A stretch of DNA of 56,580 nucleotides from assembly GCF_018129065.1 (NCBI RefSeq), contig NZ_JAAEDM010000023.1, positions 1 through 56,580 of the forward strand, read 5' to 3'. Made by a program: the position numbers and the translations under genes. Source of the DNA: Neoroseomonas soli. GTDB lineage: Bacteria; Pseudomonadota; Alphaproteobacteria; Acetobacterales; Acetobacteraceae. Below are positions 25,689-34,312 of this stretch, piece by piece (position 1 is the stretch's first letter; every line of letters starts with the position of its first letter). Below the pieces are notes generated by a model that saw only the letters and a program-made list of their open reading frames with translations, was not told where the DNA came from and did no database searches.

Positions 25689-26825
25689 ATGGATTTCACC
25701 TTTACCCCCGAGCAGGAAGCGCTGCGCGAAACCGTGCGCCGCTTCGCCGAGACGGAGCTCGCCCCGCTGGTGCGCGAGGCCGACGACAACGAGGTTTTTC
25801 CGAAGCACCTCTTCCGCCGCTTCGGCGAACTCGGCCTGATCGGCGTGCGCTACCCTGCCGAGGATGGCGGCGCTGGCTTCGACAAGGTCTCCGACTGCAT
25901 CCTGCGGGAGGAGATGTCGCGGGTCTGCCAGGCCTTCTCCTCATCCTGGTCCGGGCACAGCCATCTCGGCATCTGGCCCATCTGGAAGGCCGGGACCGAG
26001 GCCCAGAAGCAGCGCTTCTTCATCCCCGGCCTGGCGGGCGAGAAGATCGCCGGCTTCGCGCTGTCGGAACCCGATGGCGGGTCCGACATCCGCGCCATGC
26101 GCACGCGGGCGGAGAAGGTGGATGGCGGCTGGCGGCTGAAGGGCTCCAAGCTCTACATCACCAATGCGCCGATCGCGGACTTCCTGACCCTCGCGGCGCG
26201 CACCAAGCCGGAGATGACGCCGGATGCCGTGAGCCTGTTCCTCGTGGAATTGCCGAACCCCGGCATCACCATCCACCGGCTGAAGAAGGAAGGCATCCGC
26301 GGATCCGACACCGGGCTGCTCTACATCGAAGACGCCTTCGTTCCGGATGACTGCCTGCTCGGCGCACGCACCGGGACCTATCCGCTGCTGATCGAGAGCC
26401 TGGTCGAGAACCGCGTCGGCGTCGCGGCGAATGCGCTCGGCATGGCGCAGGGTGCGCTCGAGGCGGCGCTGGACTACGCCAAGACGCGCCTCGTGCGCGG
26501 CAAGCCGATCGGGCAGTTCCAGGCCATCGCGCACAAGCTCGCGGACATGGCGGCCGAGATCGAGGCGGCACGCTGGCTGGTCTACTACGGCGCCTGGCGC
26601 GTGGACCAGGGTACGCTGGATGCGGCAACGGCAGCGAAGGTGAAGCTGGTGGCCTCCGAATGCGCGGTGCGCGTCTCGGAAGCCGCGATCCGCATCCATG
26701 GCGGCGCGGGGCTGATGCGGGACTACCCGGTCGGGCGGATCCATCGCGACTCCCTCGTCTACGTCATCGGCGAAGGGACATCGGAGATTCAGCGCAACCT
26801 GATCGCGCGGGGGCTCGGGCTGTGA
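25689..26825 (+). CDS. acyl-CoA dehydrogenase (cluster B)
   Basis: This 378-residue FAD enzyme introduces the 2,3 double bond in an acyl-CoA. It starts MDFTFTPEQEALRETVRRFAETEL, typical of the family, and has GFALSEPDGGSDIRAM (the FAD/substrate loop). Near the C-terminus, VIGEGTSEIQRNL includes the catalytic glutamate in the usual position. Its stop overlaps the GTG start of the thiolase-like gene. In cluster B it would make the enoyl-CoA for the hydratase pair, like ChsE in steroid degradation. Confidence 0.93.
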   Translation: MDFTFTPEQEALRETVRRFAETELAPLVREADDNEVFPKHLFRRFGELGLIGVRYPAEDGGAGFDKVSDCILREEMSRVCQAFSSSWSGHSHLGIWPIWKAGTEAQKQRFFIPGLAGEKIAGFALSEPDGGSDIRAMRTRAEKVDGGWRLKGSKLYITNAPIADFLTLAARTKPEMTPDAVSLFLVELPNPGITIHRLKKEGIRGSDTGLLYIEDAFVPDDCLLGARTGTYPLLIESLVENRVGVAANALGMAQGALEAALDYAKTRLVRGKPIGQFQAIAHKLADMAAEIEAARWLVYYGAWRVDQGTLDAATAAKVKLVASECAVRVSEAAIRIHGGAGLMRDYPVGRIHRDSLVYVIGEGTSEIQRNLIARGLGL

Positions 26826-27976
26826 CGCGGCGCGCCATCATCACCGGCGCGGCGGATACCGCGGTGGGCGAGGTGCCTGGCTCCACCTGCATGGGCCTGC
26901 ACGCCGAGGCGGCGTCGCTGGCGCTGGCGGATGCGGGGCTGAAGCCCTCGGACATCGACGGCGTGCTCTGCGCCTATTCCTTCACCGAGCCGCACCTGAT
27001 GCTGGCATCGGTCTTCTGCGAGTATTTCGGGATCCAGCCCGCCTATTCCGCGGCGATCCATGCCGGCGGCGCCACCGGCTGCGTCATGGCCATGCAGGCG
27101 GCGGCGCTGGTGGAGGCTGGCGTCTGCCGCCATGTGCTGGTGGTGGCCGGCGACAATCGGCTGAGCGGCCTGTCGCGCGACAAGGCCGTCGCGGCGCTGG
27201 CGGAGGTCGGCCATCCGCAGTTCGAACGGCCCTTCGGCGTGACCATCCCGGCGCTCTACGGGCTCGTCGCGCAGGCCTACATGCACGAATACGGCGCGAC
27301 GCCGGAACACCTGGCGGCGATGGCGGTGAACAGCCGCACCCACGCCGCCCGCAACCCCAAGGCGCAGATGCGCAAGCCGATCACGGTGGCCGACGTGCTC
27401 GCCAGCCGCTTCATTTCCGAGCCGCTGCGGCTGCTCGATTGCTGCCTGATCTCCGACGGCGGCGCGGCGATCGTGGTCAGCGCGGCGGATGCGGCGCGCG
27501 ACACCGCGAAGCGGCCCGTCGCCCTGCTCGGAGCCGGGCAGAAGAACACGCATGAGCACCTGGTCGCCGCGCCCAGCCTGACCGAGTTCGGCTGCCGCGA
27601 CAGCGCCGCCCAGGCATTCGGCCGCGCCGGCGTGACAGCCGCCGACATCGACGTGGCGGAGATCTATGACAGCTTCACCATCACCCTGCTGGTGGAACTG
27701 GAATCCATCGGCTTCTTCCAGAAGGGCGAGGCCGGTCCGGCCGCGCTCGCCGGCGCGCTCGACCTGGGCGGTAGGCTGCCCTGCAACACGCATGGCGGCC
27801 TGATGTCCTACGCCCATTCCGGCGCCGCCGGCGGGCTGTTCCACGTCGTCGAGGCCGTGCGCCAACTGCGCGGCGAGGCCGAGGCGCGCCAGGTGCGCGA
27901 CGCGGAACTCGCCTTCGTCCATGGCGATGGCGGCATCCTCTCCGCCCATTGCTCGCTCGTGCTCGGGAGGCAGTGA
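26822..27976 (+). CDS. SCP2/Ltp2-like thiolase-fold protein without nucleophilic Cys
   Basis: This 384-residue thiolase-fold protein is of the lipid-transfer (SCP-x/Ltp2) class. Where classical thiolases have C-x-S-G, this one reads GGATG (82-86), so the acyl-accepting Cys is absent. The C-terminal block is NTHGGLMSYAHSG with the His kept, and the final C-x-G-G-G is replaced by HGDGG. Ltp2-type proteins of this build catalyse retro-aldol cleavage of 3-hydroxyacyl-CoAs in complex with a DUF35 partner, and the next gene encodes a DUF35 protein. GTG start at 26822 overlaps the dehydrogenase stop. Confidence 0.87.
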   Translation: MTRRAIITGAADTAVGEVPGSTCMGLHAEAASLALADAGLKPSDIDGVLCAYSFTEPHLMLASVFCEYFGIQPAYSAAIHAGGATGCVMAMQAAALVEAGVCRHVLVVAGDNRLSGLSRDKAVAALAEVGHPQFERPFGVTIPALYGLVAQAYMHEYGATPEHLAAMAVNSRTHAARNPKAQMRKPITVADVLASRFISEPLRLLDCCLISDGGAAIVVSAADAARDTAKRPVALLGAGQKNTHEHLVAAPSLTEFGCRDSAAQAFGRAGVTAADIDVAEIYDSFTITLLVELESIGFFQKGEAGPAALAGALDLGGRLPCNTHGGLMSYAHSGAAGGLFHVVEAVRQLRGEAEARQVRDAELAFVHGDGGILSAHCSLVLGRQ

Positions 27977-27977
27977 C

Positions 27978-28394
27978 ATGACGGACAAGCTCCTGCCGAT
28001 CCCCAACGCCGATACGCGGGCCTTCTGGGAAGGTTGCGCCCAGGGGGAACTGCGGCTGCAACGCTGCCGGGCCTGCCGCAATGCGCAATTCCCGCCGCGC
28101 GCGCTCTGCGCGGCGTGCCACGCTCCGTCGCCGGTGTGGGAGAAGGCGAGCGGCCGCGGCCGCATCGTCAGCCACACGCGCGTGCATCGGCCGCCGTCGC
28201 CTGCCTTCAAGGCGGATGTGCCTTATGTCGTCGCATTGGTGACGCTGGAGGAAGGCCCGCGCATCATGGTGAACCTGCGTGGTGCCGCGGCCGATGCTCC
28301 GCGCATCGGCGACGCCGTGCGCATCGGCTTCGACCCGCCGGCGGGTCCCGACAACATCGCGCTCCCCCACGCCGTCGCCGTGGCGGCGCCATGA
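27978..28394 (+). CDS. Zn-ribbon/OB-fold DUF35 protein
   Basis: This 138-residue protein has an N-terminal helix and rubredoxin-like zinc ribbon, CRACRNAQFPPRALCAACH (C-x2-C...C-x2-C, about residues 32-50), followed by an OB fold (GRIVSHTRVHRPPSPAF, VALVTLEEGPRIMVNLRG). DUF35 proteins bind thiolase-like partners: in steroid degradation the DUF35 domain of ChsH2 is needed by the Ltp2 aldolase. It follows the thiolase-like gene by 1 base and overlaps the next start. Confidence 0.9.
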   Translation: MTDKLLPIPNADTRAFWEGCAQGELRLQRCRACRNAQFPPRALCAACHAPSPVWEKASGRGRIVSHTRVHRPPSPAFKADVPYVVALVTLEEGPRIMVNLRGAAADAPRIGDAVRIGFDPPAGPDNIALPHAVAVAAP

Positions 28395-28771
28395 TCACCT
28401 ACGAGACCTTCTCGCCCGGTCAGGTGATGGGCAGCAGCGAGGCGGTGCTCGACACCGCGAAGCTGCAGGCGTGGCGGGCGCTGTTTCCTGAGGACGACTT
28501 CGGCGGCGAGATGCCGCACGGCATGGTCGCCGCGATCGCCATGCGCGCCTATGCCGAGGTGCTGCAGCCACGGCCGCCCGGCAATGTCCACGCTGCGCAG
28601 CATTTCGATCTGTTCCGCCTCCCGCGCGCAGGCGAGCGCCTGACGACGACCATCACCTGCCTGGAGAAGGAGATCCGCAAGGGCCGCTTCAGGGTCACGC
28701 TCGGCATGGACACTGTCGGCAGCGAAGGCCCCGCCTTCCGCGGCCGCATGACGGTGCTGTGGGCCGCATGA
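28391..28771 (+). CDS. MaoC-like hot-dog protein, apparently non-catalytic
   Basis: This 126-residue single hot-dog domain (MPHGMVAAIAMRAYAEVL helix, FDLFRLPRAGERLTTTITCLEKEIRKGRFRVTLGMDT strands) lacks the D-x-N-P-x-H catalytic motif of MaoC hydratases. Its gene overlaps those on both sides. Position and lack of catalytic residues match the N-terminal half of ChsH2, which pairs with a catalytic partner (ChsH1); here that half and the DUF35 half are separate genes. The partner would be the following protein. Confidence 0.72.
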   Translation: MITYETFSPGQVMGSSEAVLDTAKLQAWRALFPEDDFGGEMPHGMVAAIAMRAYAEVLQPRPPGNVHAAQHFDLFRLPRAGERLTTTITCLEKEIRKGRFRVTLGMDTVGSEGPAFRGRMTVLWAA

Positions 28772-29160
28772 TGCCGGAGACGCTGCCCGAGGTCGGCAAG
28801 ATGGTGGATCGCGCCGCCATCCTCGCCTACGCCGCCATCACCGACGACTTCAACCCGCTGCACGTGGACGAGGCCTTCGCCGCGACGACACCCTTCGGCA
28901 GGCCGATCGCGCACGGGATGCTCTCGCTGAACCTGGTGTGGCAGTCGCTGCGCCGCGCATTCGGCGAGGCGATGCCGATCTCGCTGGAGGTCCGTTTCGT
29001 CCGCCCCGTGCTGCAGGACACGCAGGTCACCGCCGGCGGACGGCGCCGGGAGGACGGCGCCTACGATGTCTGGGTCCGTGACGCAGCGGGCCTGGATGTG
29101 ATTGCCGGCATCGCCTGGCCAAGCGGCGCCGGGGAACGCAAGCCGGATCAACCGGCGTGA
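28768..29160 (+). CDS. MaoC-family enoyl-CoA hydratase
   Basis: This 130-residue single hot-dog protein has the hydratase-2 motif AITDDFNPLHVDEAFA (Asp27 and His32 as catalytic pair) followed by GRPIAHGM. It adds water across an enoyl-CoA double bond. Translation is coupled to the preceding hot-dog gene (ATGA at 28768), supporting a heteromeric hydratase. It is the catalytic half of the proposed pair. Confidence 0.87.
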   Translation: MMPETLPEVGKMVDRAAILAYAAITDDFNPLHVDEAFAATTPFGRPIAHGMLSLNLVWQSLRRAFGEAMPISLEVRFVRPVLQDTQVTAGGRRREDGAYDVWVRDAAGLDVIAGIAWPSGAGERKPDQPA

Positions 29161-29183
29161 ACGAACAGGAGGAAACGCCAAGG

Positions 29184-30173
29184 ATGAACACGATTTCCCG
29201 CCGCGCCGCTCTGGCGGCACCGCTTGCCACCGTGCTCCCGATGCGTAGCGCATCGGCGCAGACCTGGAGGCCCTCCGGCCCCATGCGGATCCTCGTCAAT
29301 GCCGCGCCGGGCGGCACGACGGACATCATGGCGCGCATCCTGGCCGGCCACCTCCAGCAACGCTGGGGCACCACCGTGGTGGTGGAGAACAAGGGCGGCG
29401 GCGGCGGCACCATCGCCACCGCGGAGATCGCCCGCGCAGCGCCCGACATGCTGAACCTTCTCAGCACCAATATCGGGCCGAGCAGCATTGCCTACTCGCT
29501 CTTCCGCAACCTTCCGTATCGGCCGGAAAGCTTCCAGCCGGTTTCCAACATGATCCGCGGGCCCAATGTGCTCGTCGTGCATCCCTCGGTGCCGGCGAAT
29601 TCGGTGGCGGACCTCGTCGGCCTGCTGCGACGCGATCCGGGCAAGCTCACCTACGGCACGGCGGGTGTCGGGCAGTCGCCGCATCTCTCCGCGGCCTGGT
29701 TCCTGCAACTCGTCAACGCGCAGGCGGTTCCGTCGCATTACCGTGGCTCGGCGCCCGCGATGCTCGACCTGCTGGGCGGGAACATCCAGTTCATGTTCGA
29801 CAACCTCTCCACCGCGATGCCGCATGTGCGCAGCGGGCGGGTGCGCGCGCTCGCCGTCACCAGCGCGGAGCGCAACCCCGCACTGCCGGACCTGCCCGCG
29901 ATGCGCGAGACCATGCCCGAGCTCGCGGAATACGAGGTGAACACCTGGTTCGGCATCATGGCGCCCGCCGGCGTGCCGGCCGATGCGCTGCGGACCGTGA
30001 ACCTCGAGATCAAGGCCCTTCTCGAGATGCCCGCCACCATCGCCCGCTTCGCGGAGATGGGCGGCGTGCCTGCCTATGGCACGCCGGACCAGTTCGCGGC
30101 CTTCATTCGCGGCGAGATCGAGAAATGGGGCGCGGTGGTGCGCCGCGAGGGCGTGCAGCTCGATGTTACCTGA
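29184..30173 (+). CDS. tripartite tricarboxylate transporter (Bug/TctC) binding protein
   Basis: This 329-residue periplasmic protein has the family start RPSGPMRILVNAAPGGTTDIMARILA, with VENKGGGGGTIATAEIARAAPD and YGTAGVGQSPHLSAAWF following. A signal peptide, MNTISRRAALAAPLATVLP...SASAQ, contains twin arginines. AGGAGG 11 bases upstream supports the ATG at 29184; a GTG at 29157 overlaps the previous stop. The membrane partners TctA/TctB are not in the window, as is common for these proteins. The ligand is likely a carboxylate feeding cluster B. Confidence 0.92.
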   Translation: MNTISRRAALAAPLATVLPMRSASAQTWRPSGPMRILVNAAPGGTTDIMARILAGHLQQRWGTTVVVENKGGGGGTIATAEIARAAPDMLNLLSTNIGPSSIAYSLFRNLPYRPESFQPVSNMIRGPNVLVVHPSVPANSVADLVGLLRRDPGKLTYGTAGVGQSPHLSAAWFLQLVNAQAVPSHYRGSAPAMLDLLGGNIQFMFDNLSTAMPHVRSGRVRALAVTSAERNPALPDLPAMRETMPELAEYEVNTWFGIMAPAGVPADALRTVNLEIKALLEMPATIARFAEMGGVPAYGTPDQFAAFIRGEIEKWGAVVRREGVQLDVT

Positions 30174-30316
30174 CCGATGGGGGGCGTCGCGGGCCCTGCT
30201 CTCCGCACCGGCTGCCACGCCCACGCCGTCCCCCGGCGCGGCCTGCGGGGATTGATCGCGTGCGGGCCCCCTTTGACGGCGCGGTGGCGGGCGTGACAGC
30301 CTCCGCGCCGCACGCC

Positions 30317-30979
30317 ATGATCAGGACCCCCCGCGCCAATGCCGCCGCGAAGGCGAAGCCCGCCGGACGCACGCGCCGCCAGGAGAAGGCCGAGCAGGTC
30401 CGCCTGGCACTGTTCGATGCAGCGGCGCGCGTCGTCGGCAAGCATGGCTATGCCGGAGCGTCCGTCGCGCGCATCACGACGCTGGCCGGCGTGGCGCAGG
30501 GCACTTTCTACAACTACTTCGCGTCCCGCCAGGACCTGCTCGACCAATTGCTTCCCGCGATGGGCGAGGAGATGCTGGCGCATATCGCCGCCGAGGTTCG
30601 CGGCGAGCGCGACGAGGTGGCGCGCGAGGAGAGGCGCTTCCGTGCCTTCTTCGGCTTCCTGCAGAAGCGCCCAGCCTTCCTGCGCATCCTCAACGAAGCC
30701 GAGGTCTACGCCCCGCGCGGCTTCCGCGCGCATTTCGCGAACATCGCCGCGGAGTATCGCCGCGCGCTCGAGCGCGCCCACGAGCGCGGCGCGCTGCCCG
30801 GCTTCGCGGATGACGAGATCGAGCCGCTGGTTTTCCTGCTCATGGCCGCGCGCAGCTACACCAGCCTGCGCTATGCGCAGGGGCCCGCCGGCCGGGTAAA
30901 GGCACCGCCGGAGAGCCTGATCCGCGCCTATGTGAAGCTGCTGCGCCACGGGCTGGCAGGGGGTACCGCGGGCCCTTGA
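30317..30979 (+). CDS. TetR-family transcriptional regulator
   Basis: This 220-residue regulator begins with an Ala/Lys-rich tail, then RTRRQEKAEQVRLALFDAAARVVGKHGYAGASVARITTLAGVAQGTFYNYFASRQDLLDQL, a clear TetR helix-turn-helix. A helical ligand domain follows. The start at 30317 is the ATG nearest the domain. It stands between clusters B and C in the same direction and probably controls the cluster C operon that begins 146 bases downstream. Confidence 0.88.
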   Translation: MIRTPRANAAAKAKPAGRTRRQEKAEQVRLALFDAAARVVGKHGYAGASVARITTLAGVAQGTFYNYFASRQDLLDQLLPAMGEEMLAHIAAEVRGERDEVAREERRFRAFFGFLQKRPAFLRILNEAEVYAPRGFRAHFANIAAEYRRALERAHERGALPGFADDEIEPLVFLLMAARSYTSLRYAQGPAGRVKAPPESLIRAYVKLLRHGLAGGTAGP

Positions 30980-31017
30980 GCCGCGCGGATCATGGAACAC
31001 CCTGGCTGCCGAAAAAT

Positions 31018-31029
31018 GAATCATGATTC
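31018..31029. promoter_or_regulatory. 12-base palindrome before cluster C
   Basis: GAATCATGATTC is a perfect palindrome in an A/T-rich patch between the tetR stop and the binding-protein start. It is a likely operator for the adjacent TetR-family regulator. Confidence 0.45.
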
Positions 31030-31124
31030 GGAACTCATCAATGCATTGACCGTCGCGCCCGGGTCGGCCTACGAGTCCAGTCAAAGGGGCCGGGCAGCCA
31101 TGACGACCCCACGAGGAGGAAGCA

Positions 31125-32390
31125 ATGTCCCAGCATGATCGCGGCATCGACCGCCGTTCCGCCCTGAAGGCCAGCGCCGCGCTCGGTGCCGCTGCCATGA
31201 CCGGTTTCCCCATGATCGCTCGCGGCCAGGGCCGCCAGCCGATCAAGATCGGCATGCCGACCATCCTCTCCGGCCGCGTCGCCCAGCTCGGCGTCTCCTC
31301 CCGCAACGCGGTGATGATGGAAGTCGAGAAGTTCAACGCCGCCGGCGGCCTCGACGGGCGCCCCATCGAGGTGATCGTGCGCGACAGCCGCGGCGTGCCC
31401 GCGGAAGCGGCGCGCATCGCGCGCGAGATGATCACCTCCGACCGCGTGGACCTGCTCTTCGACGGCGAGCCGTCCTCGGGCGGCTTCGCGGTGCACGAGG
31501 TCGTGCGCGAGACCGGCACGCTGACCCTGCACCTGAATTCGGAGACCTCCTCGCTCACCGCCGACCCGCGGCAGCGCTTCTGGAACGCCTTCCGCGTCGC
31601 GCGGCAGGGCATCCATGATTCGATCGCCGGTGGTGCCTATGCGGCGGAGATCGTGAAGGCGCGCAACCTCACGCGCTGGATGACGGTCTCCCCCGACTAT
31701 GCCTATGGCCGCGACACCACGGCCGAGTTCCTCGAATACCTGAAGGCCTTCGCGCCCAACGTGCAGGTGATCGGCGAGACCTGGCCGCGCCTGTTCCAGC
31801 CCGACTACACCGAGAACGTGACGCGCCTGACCCAGGGCCGCCCGCAGGCGATCTATTCCTGCCTCTGGGCCGGCGACCTGGTGACCTTCGTCGAGCAGGC
31901 CTCGCTCTACGGCCTGTTCAACCAGTCGCAGTTCTTCGGCGTGAACATGGCCGACTACACGACGCTGCAGCAGATCAAGCAGCTGCCGCGCGGCGTGCAT
32001 TCGGGCAATCGCTACCTCAAGACCTTCCCCCCGGTGCCGGGCAACCTCGCCTTCGCCGAGGACTACAACCGCCGCTACCAGACCTACCCGACCAATTGGG
32101 CCTGGCAGTCGGCGACCGCGGTGCACCTGATCACCGAGGCGCTGAAGAAGGTCGGCGGCACGGATCCGCGCGCGCTGGCCAATGCGCTCAAGGGCCTGAC
32201 CATCGACAGCCCCTTCGGCGCCGACGGCAAGGTGACGATGCGGGCCGAGGACCAGACGCTGGTCGGCTACGCGATCGGCTGGGGCACCACCATCTCCGCC
32301 GATCCCTTCGTCGAGAACATGACCGCGGCCGACTGGACCACCATCTTCCGCCACGAGCAGGAGTGGAAGCGTTCGAAGGGCTGGGCCTGA
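31125..32390 (+). CDS. LIV-type ABC transporter substrate-binding protein (cluster C)
   Basis: This 421-residue Peripla_BP_6-family protein has a twin-arginine signal DRRSALKASAALGAAAMTGFPMIARGQ, and the mature part begins PIKIGMPTILSGRVAQLG. GGAGGAAG precedes the ATG. Fold motifs include RDSRGVPAEAARIAREMI and DYAYGRDTTAEFLEYL. It is not a close duplicate of the cluster A binding protein, which suggests a different ligand. It is the first gene of the long cluster C operon. Confidence 0.92.
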   Translation: MSQHDRGIDRRSALKASAALGAAAMTGFPMIARGQGRQPIKIGMPTILSGRVAQLGVSSRNAVMMEVEKFNAAGGLDGRPIEVIVRDSRGVPAEAARIAREMITSDRVDLLFDGEPSSGGFAVHEVVRETGTLTLHLNSETSSLTADPRQRFWNAFRVARQGIHDSIAGGAYAAEIVKARNLTRWMTVSPDYAYGRDTTAEFLEYLKAFAPNVQVIGETWPRLFQPDYTENVTRLTQGRPQAIYSCLWAGDLVTFVEQASLYGLFNQSQFFGVNMADYTTLQQIKQLPRGVHSGNRYLKTFPPVPGNLAFAEDYNRRYQTYPTNWAWQSATAVHLITEALKKVGGTDPRALANALKGLTIDSPFGADGKVTMRAEDQTLVGYAIGWGTTISADPFVENMTAADWTTIFRHEQEWKRSKGWA

Positions 32391-32398
32391 CGCAAGCC

Positions 32399-32420
32399 GG
32401 GGCGCGGTCCGCCGCGCCCC
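32399..32420 (+). repeat. hairpin after binding-protein gene (cluster C)
   Basis: GGGGCGCGG and CCGCGCCCC form a perfect 9-bp stem around TCCG, 8 bases after the binding-protein stop. It has the same position as the hairpin in cluster A and probably stabilises the upstream mRNA. Confidence 0.55.
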
Positions 32421-32447
32421 CCTTTCGGCCGTAAGCGGAGCGACCTG

Positions 32448-33350
32448 ATGGACCTCGGCGAACTTGCATCCTGCCTCGGCTCGGCATCCTGTCTCGTCAC
32501 CCAGGTCTCGGCCGGGCTTACGATCGGATTGCTGCTGTTCCTGGTCGCCTCCGGGCTGACGCTGATCTTCGGCGTGCTGGGCCTGGTGAACTTTGCGCAC
32601 GGCACGCTCTACATGCTGGGCTCCTATTTCGCGCTGACGGCCTATGGCGCGACGGGAAGCTTCCTGGTGGCGATGGCGGCCGGCGCCCTTGGCGTCGCGG
32701 TTGTCGGGCTGCTGATGGAGCGCTTCCTGCTGAGCCGCATCTACGGCACGGACGTGCTGATGCAGCTCCTGGTCTGCTACGCCATCATCCTGATCGTCGA
32801 TGACGTGGTGAAGATCGTCTGGGGCGGCGACTTCCTGAAGATGGACCTGCCCGACGCCTTCCGTCGCCCGCCGATCATCATCGCGGGTGGGATCATCCCC
32901 TACTATTACGTGATCCTCTTTGCCATCACGGCGGTCATCGCGGTGGTGCTCGCCTACGGGATGGGGCGCACGCGCTTCGGCCGCACCGTGCGGGCGGCCG
33001 CGGTGAACCCGGGCATGGTCGGCGCGCTCGGCATCAATACGGCGGCCATCTTCGCGGCGGTTTTCGGCATCGGCGCAATGCTGGCGGGGCTCGCGGGCGC
33101 GCTGTCCGCGCCGATCCGCTCGGTGGTGCCCGGTGCCGGCGTCTCCATCCTGATCGAAAGCTTCATCGTCACCGTCATCGGCGGCATGGGATCGATCTGG
33201 GGCGCGCTGATCGCCTCCCTGTTGATCGGCTTCACGCGGTCCTTCGGGTCGATCGGCTTCCCGCTCTTCACCGAGGGCATGATGTTCCTGATGATGGCGC
33301 TGGTCCTGCTGCTGAAGCCGAGCGGCCTCGCCGGGAAGCGCCAGGCATGA
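32448..33350 (+). CDS. LIV-type ABC permease (LivH-like, cluster C)
   Basis: This 300-residue inner-membrane permease has the LivH signature GLTLIFGVLGLVNFAHGTLYMLG and the C-terminal VTVIGGMGSIWGALIASLLIGFTRSFG. It has about eight hydrophobic segments. The N-terminal segment MDLGELASCLGSASCLVTQV is short and Cys-containing, perhaps part of the first periplasmic loop. The stop overlaps the LivM-like start (ATGA at 33347). Confidence 0.92.
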   Translation: MDLGELASCLGSASCLVTQVSAGLTIGLLLFLVASGLTLIFGVLGLVNFAHGTLYMLGSYFALTAYGATGSFLVAMAAGALGVAVVGLLMERFLLSRIYGTDVLMQLLVCYAIILIVDDVVKIVWGGDFLKMDLPDAFRRPPIIIAGGIIPYYYVILFAITAVIAVVLAYGMGRTRFGRTVRAAAVNPGMVGALGINTAAIFAAVFGIGAMLAGLAGALSAPIRSVVPGAGVSILIESFIVTVIGGMGSIWGALIASLLIGFTRSFGSIGFPLFTEGMMFLMMALVLLLKPSGLAGKRQA

Positions 33351-34312
33351 GGACGACGCTCTCCTGGCGCGGCGACATGCTGGTCGCGGCGCTCGCCTTC
33401 GCCGCCCTGGCGGTCCCGGCCTTCGCGCTGGGCATGCAGTCGGTGCTCGACTTCGCGGTGCGCTTCGCGATCTTCGGCCTGCTGGCGATGTCCCTGAACC
33501 TGCTCATCGGCACGACGGGCCTCGTCTCCTTCGGCCATGCCGCCTTCTTCGGTTCGGGCGCCTATGCCTTCGGGCTGCTGATGCAGTCCGGCGGCTGGTC
33601 GGTGCCGATGGCGATCCTTGCCGCCATGGCCTTTACGGCGCTGCTGGCGCTCGTGATCGGTGCGCTATGCGTGCGCCTGTCGGAGATCTACTTCGCCTTC
33701 CTGACGCTCGCCTTCCAGATGCTGATCCATTCGATCGTCATCTCCTGGGTGTCGCTGACGGGTGGCGACCAGGGGCTGATGGGCGGCGTGCCCAAGCCGC
33801 CCTTCCTGGGGATCGACCTCGGCGACGGGCGGCATCTGGCGATGTTCTCCGCCTTCTGCCTGCTCGCATCGGTGGTGGCGCTGCGGCAGATCGTGCGCTC
33901 GCCCTTCGGCGCGGCACTGCGCATGCTGCGGGACAATCCGGAGCGCGCAGCCTTCCTCGGCATGTCCATCTTCCGCTATCGGCTCGCTGCCTTCGTCATC
34001 GCCGGGACATTCGCGGGGCTCGCGGGTGTGCTGATGAGCCTCTACGTCTCCGGCGCCTTCCCGACCTTCCTCTACTGGACGACCTCGGGCGAGGCGATCT
34101 TCATGATCATGCTGGGCGGGATCACGGTATTCCTCGGGCCGCTGGTCGGAACGGCGATCTTCCTCGTGCTCAACGACCGCATCACCAACATCACGGAGCA
34201 CCACGGGCTGGTGATGGGCAGCATCCTGCTGGTGCTGGTGCTTGGCCTGCGCAAGGGCCTGCTGGACTACATCGTCGATGCATGGCGCGAACGCCGGGAG
34301 AAGCGGGCATGA
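33347..34312 (+). CDS. LIV-type ABC permease (LivM-like, cluster C)
   Basis: This 321-residue inner-membrane permease has the LivM motifs GTTGLVSFGHAAFFGSGAYAFG and RSPFGAALRMLRDNPERAAFLGMS (ATPase-contact loop). The C-terminal IMLGGITVFLGPLVGTAIFL is also typical. It forms the pore with the preceding LivH-like protein. The next start overlaps its stop but belongs to a dehydrogenase rather than the expected ATPase. Confidence 0.92.
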   Translation: MRTTLSWRGDMLVAALAFAALAVPAFALGMQSVLDFAVRFAIFGLLAMSLNLLIGTTGLVSFGHAAFFGSGAYAFGLLMQSGGWSVPMAILAAMAFTALLALVIGALCVRLSEIYFAFLTLAFQMLIHSIVISWVSLTGGDQGLMGGVPKPPFLGIDLGDGRHLAMFSAFCLLASVVALRQIVRSPFGAALRMLRDNPERAAFLGMSIFRYRLAAFVIAGTFAGLAGVLMSLYVSGAFPTFLYWTTSGEAIFMIMLGGITVFLGPLVGTAIFLVLNDRITNITEHHGLVMGSILLVLVLGLRKGLLDYIVDAWRERREKRA

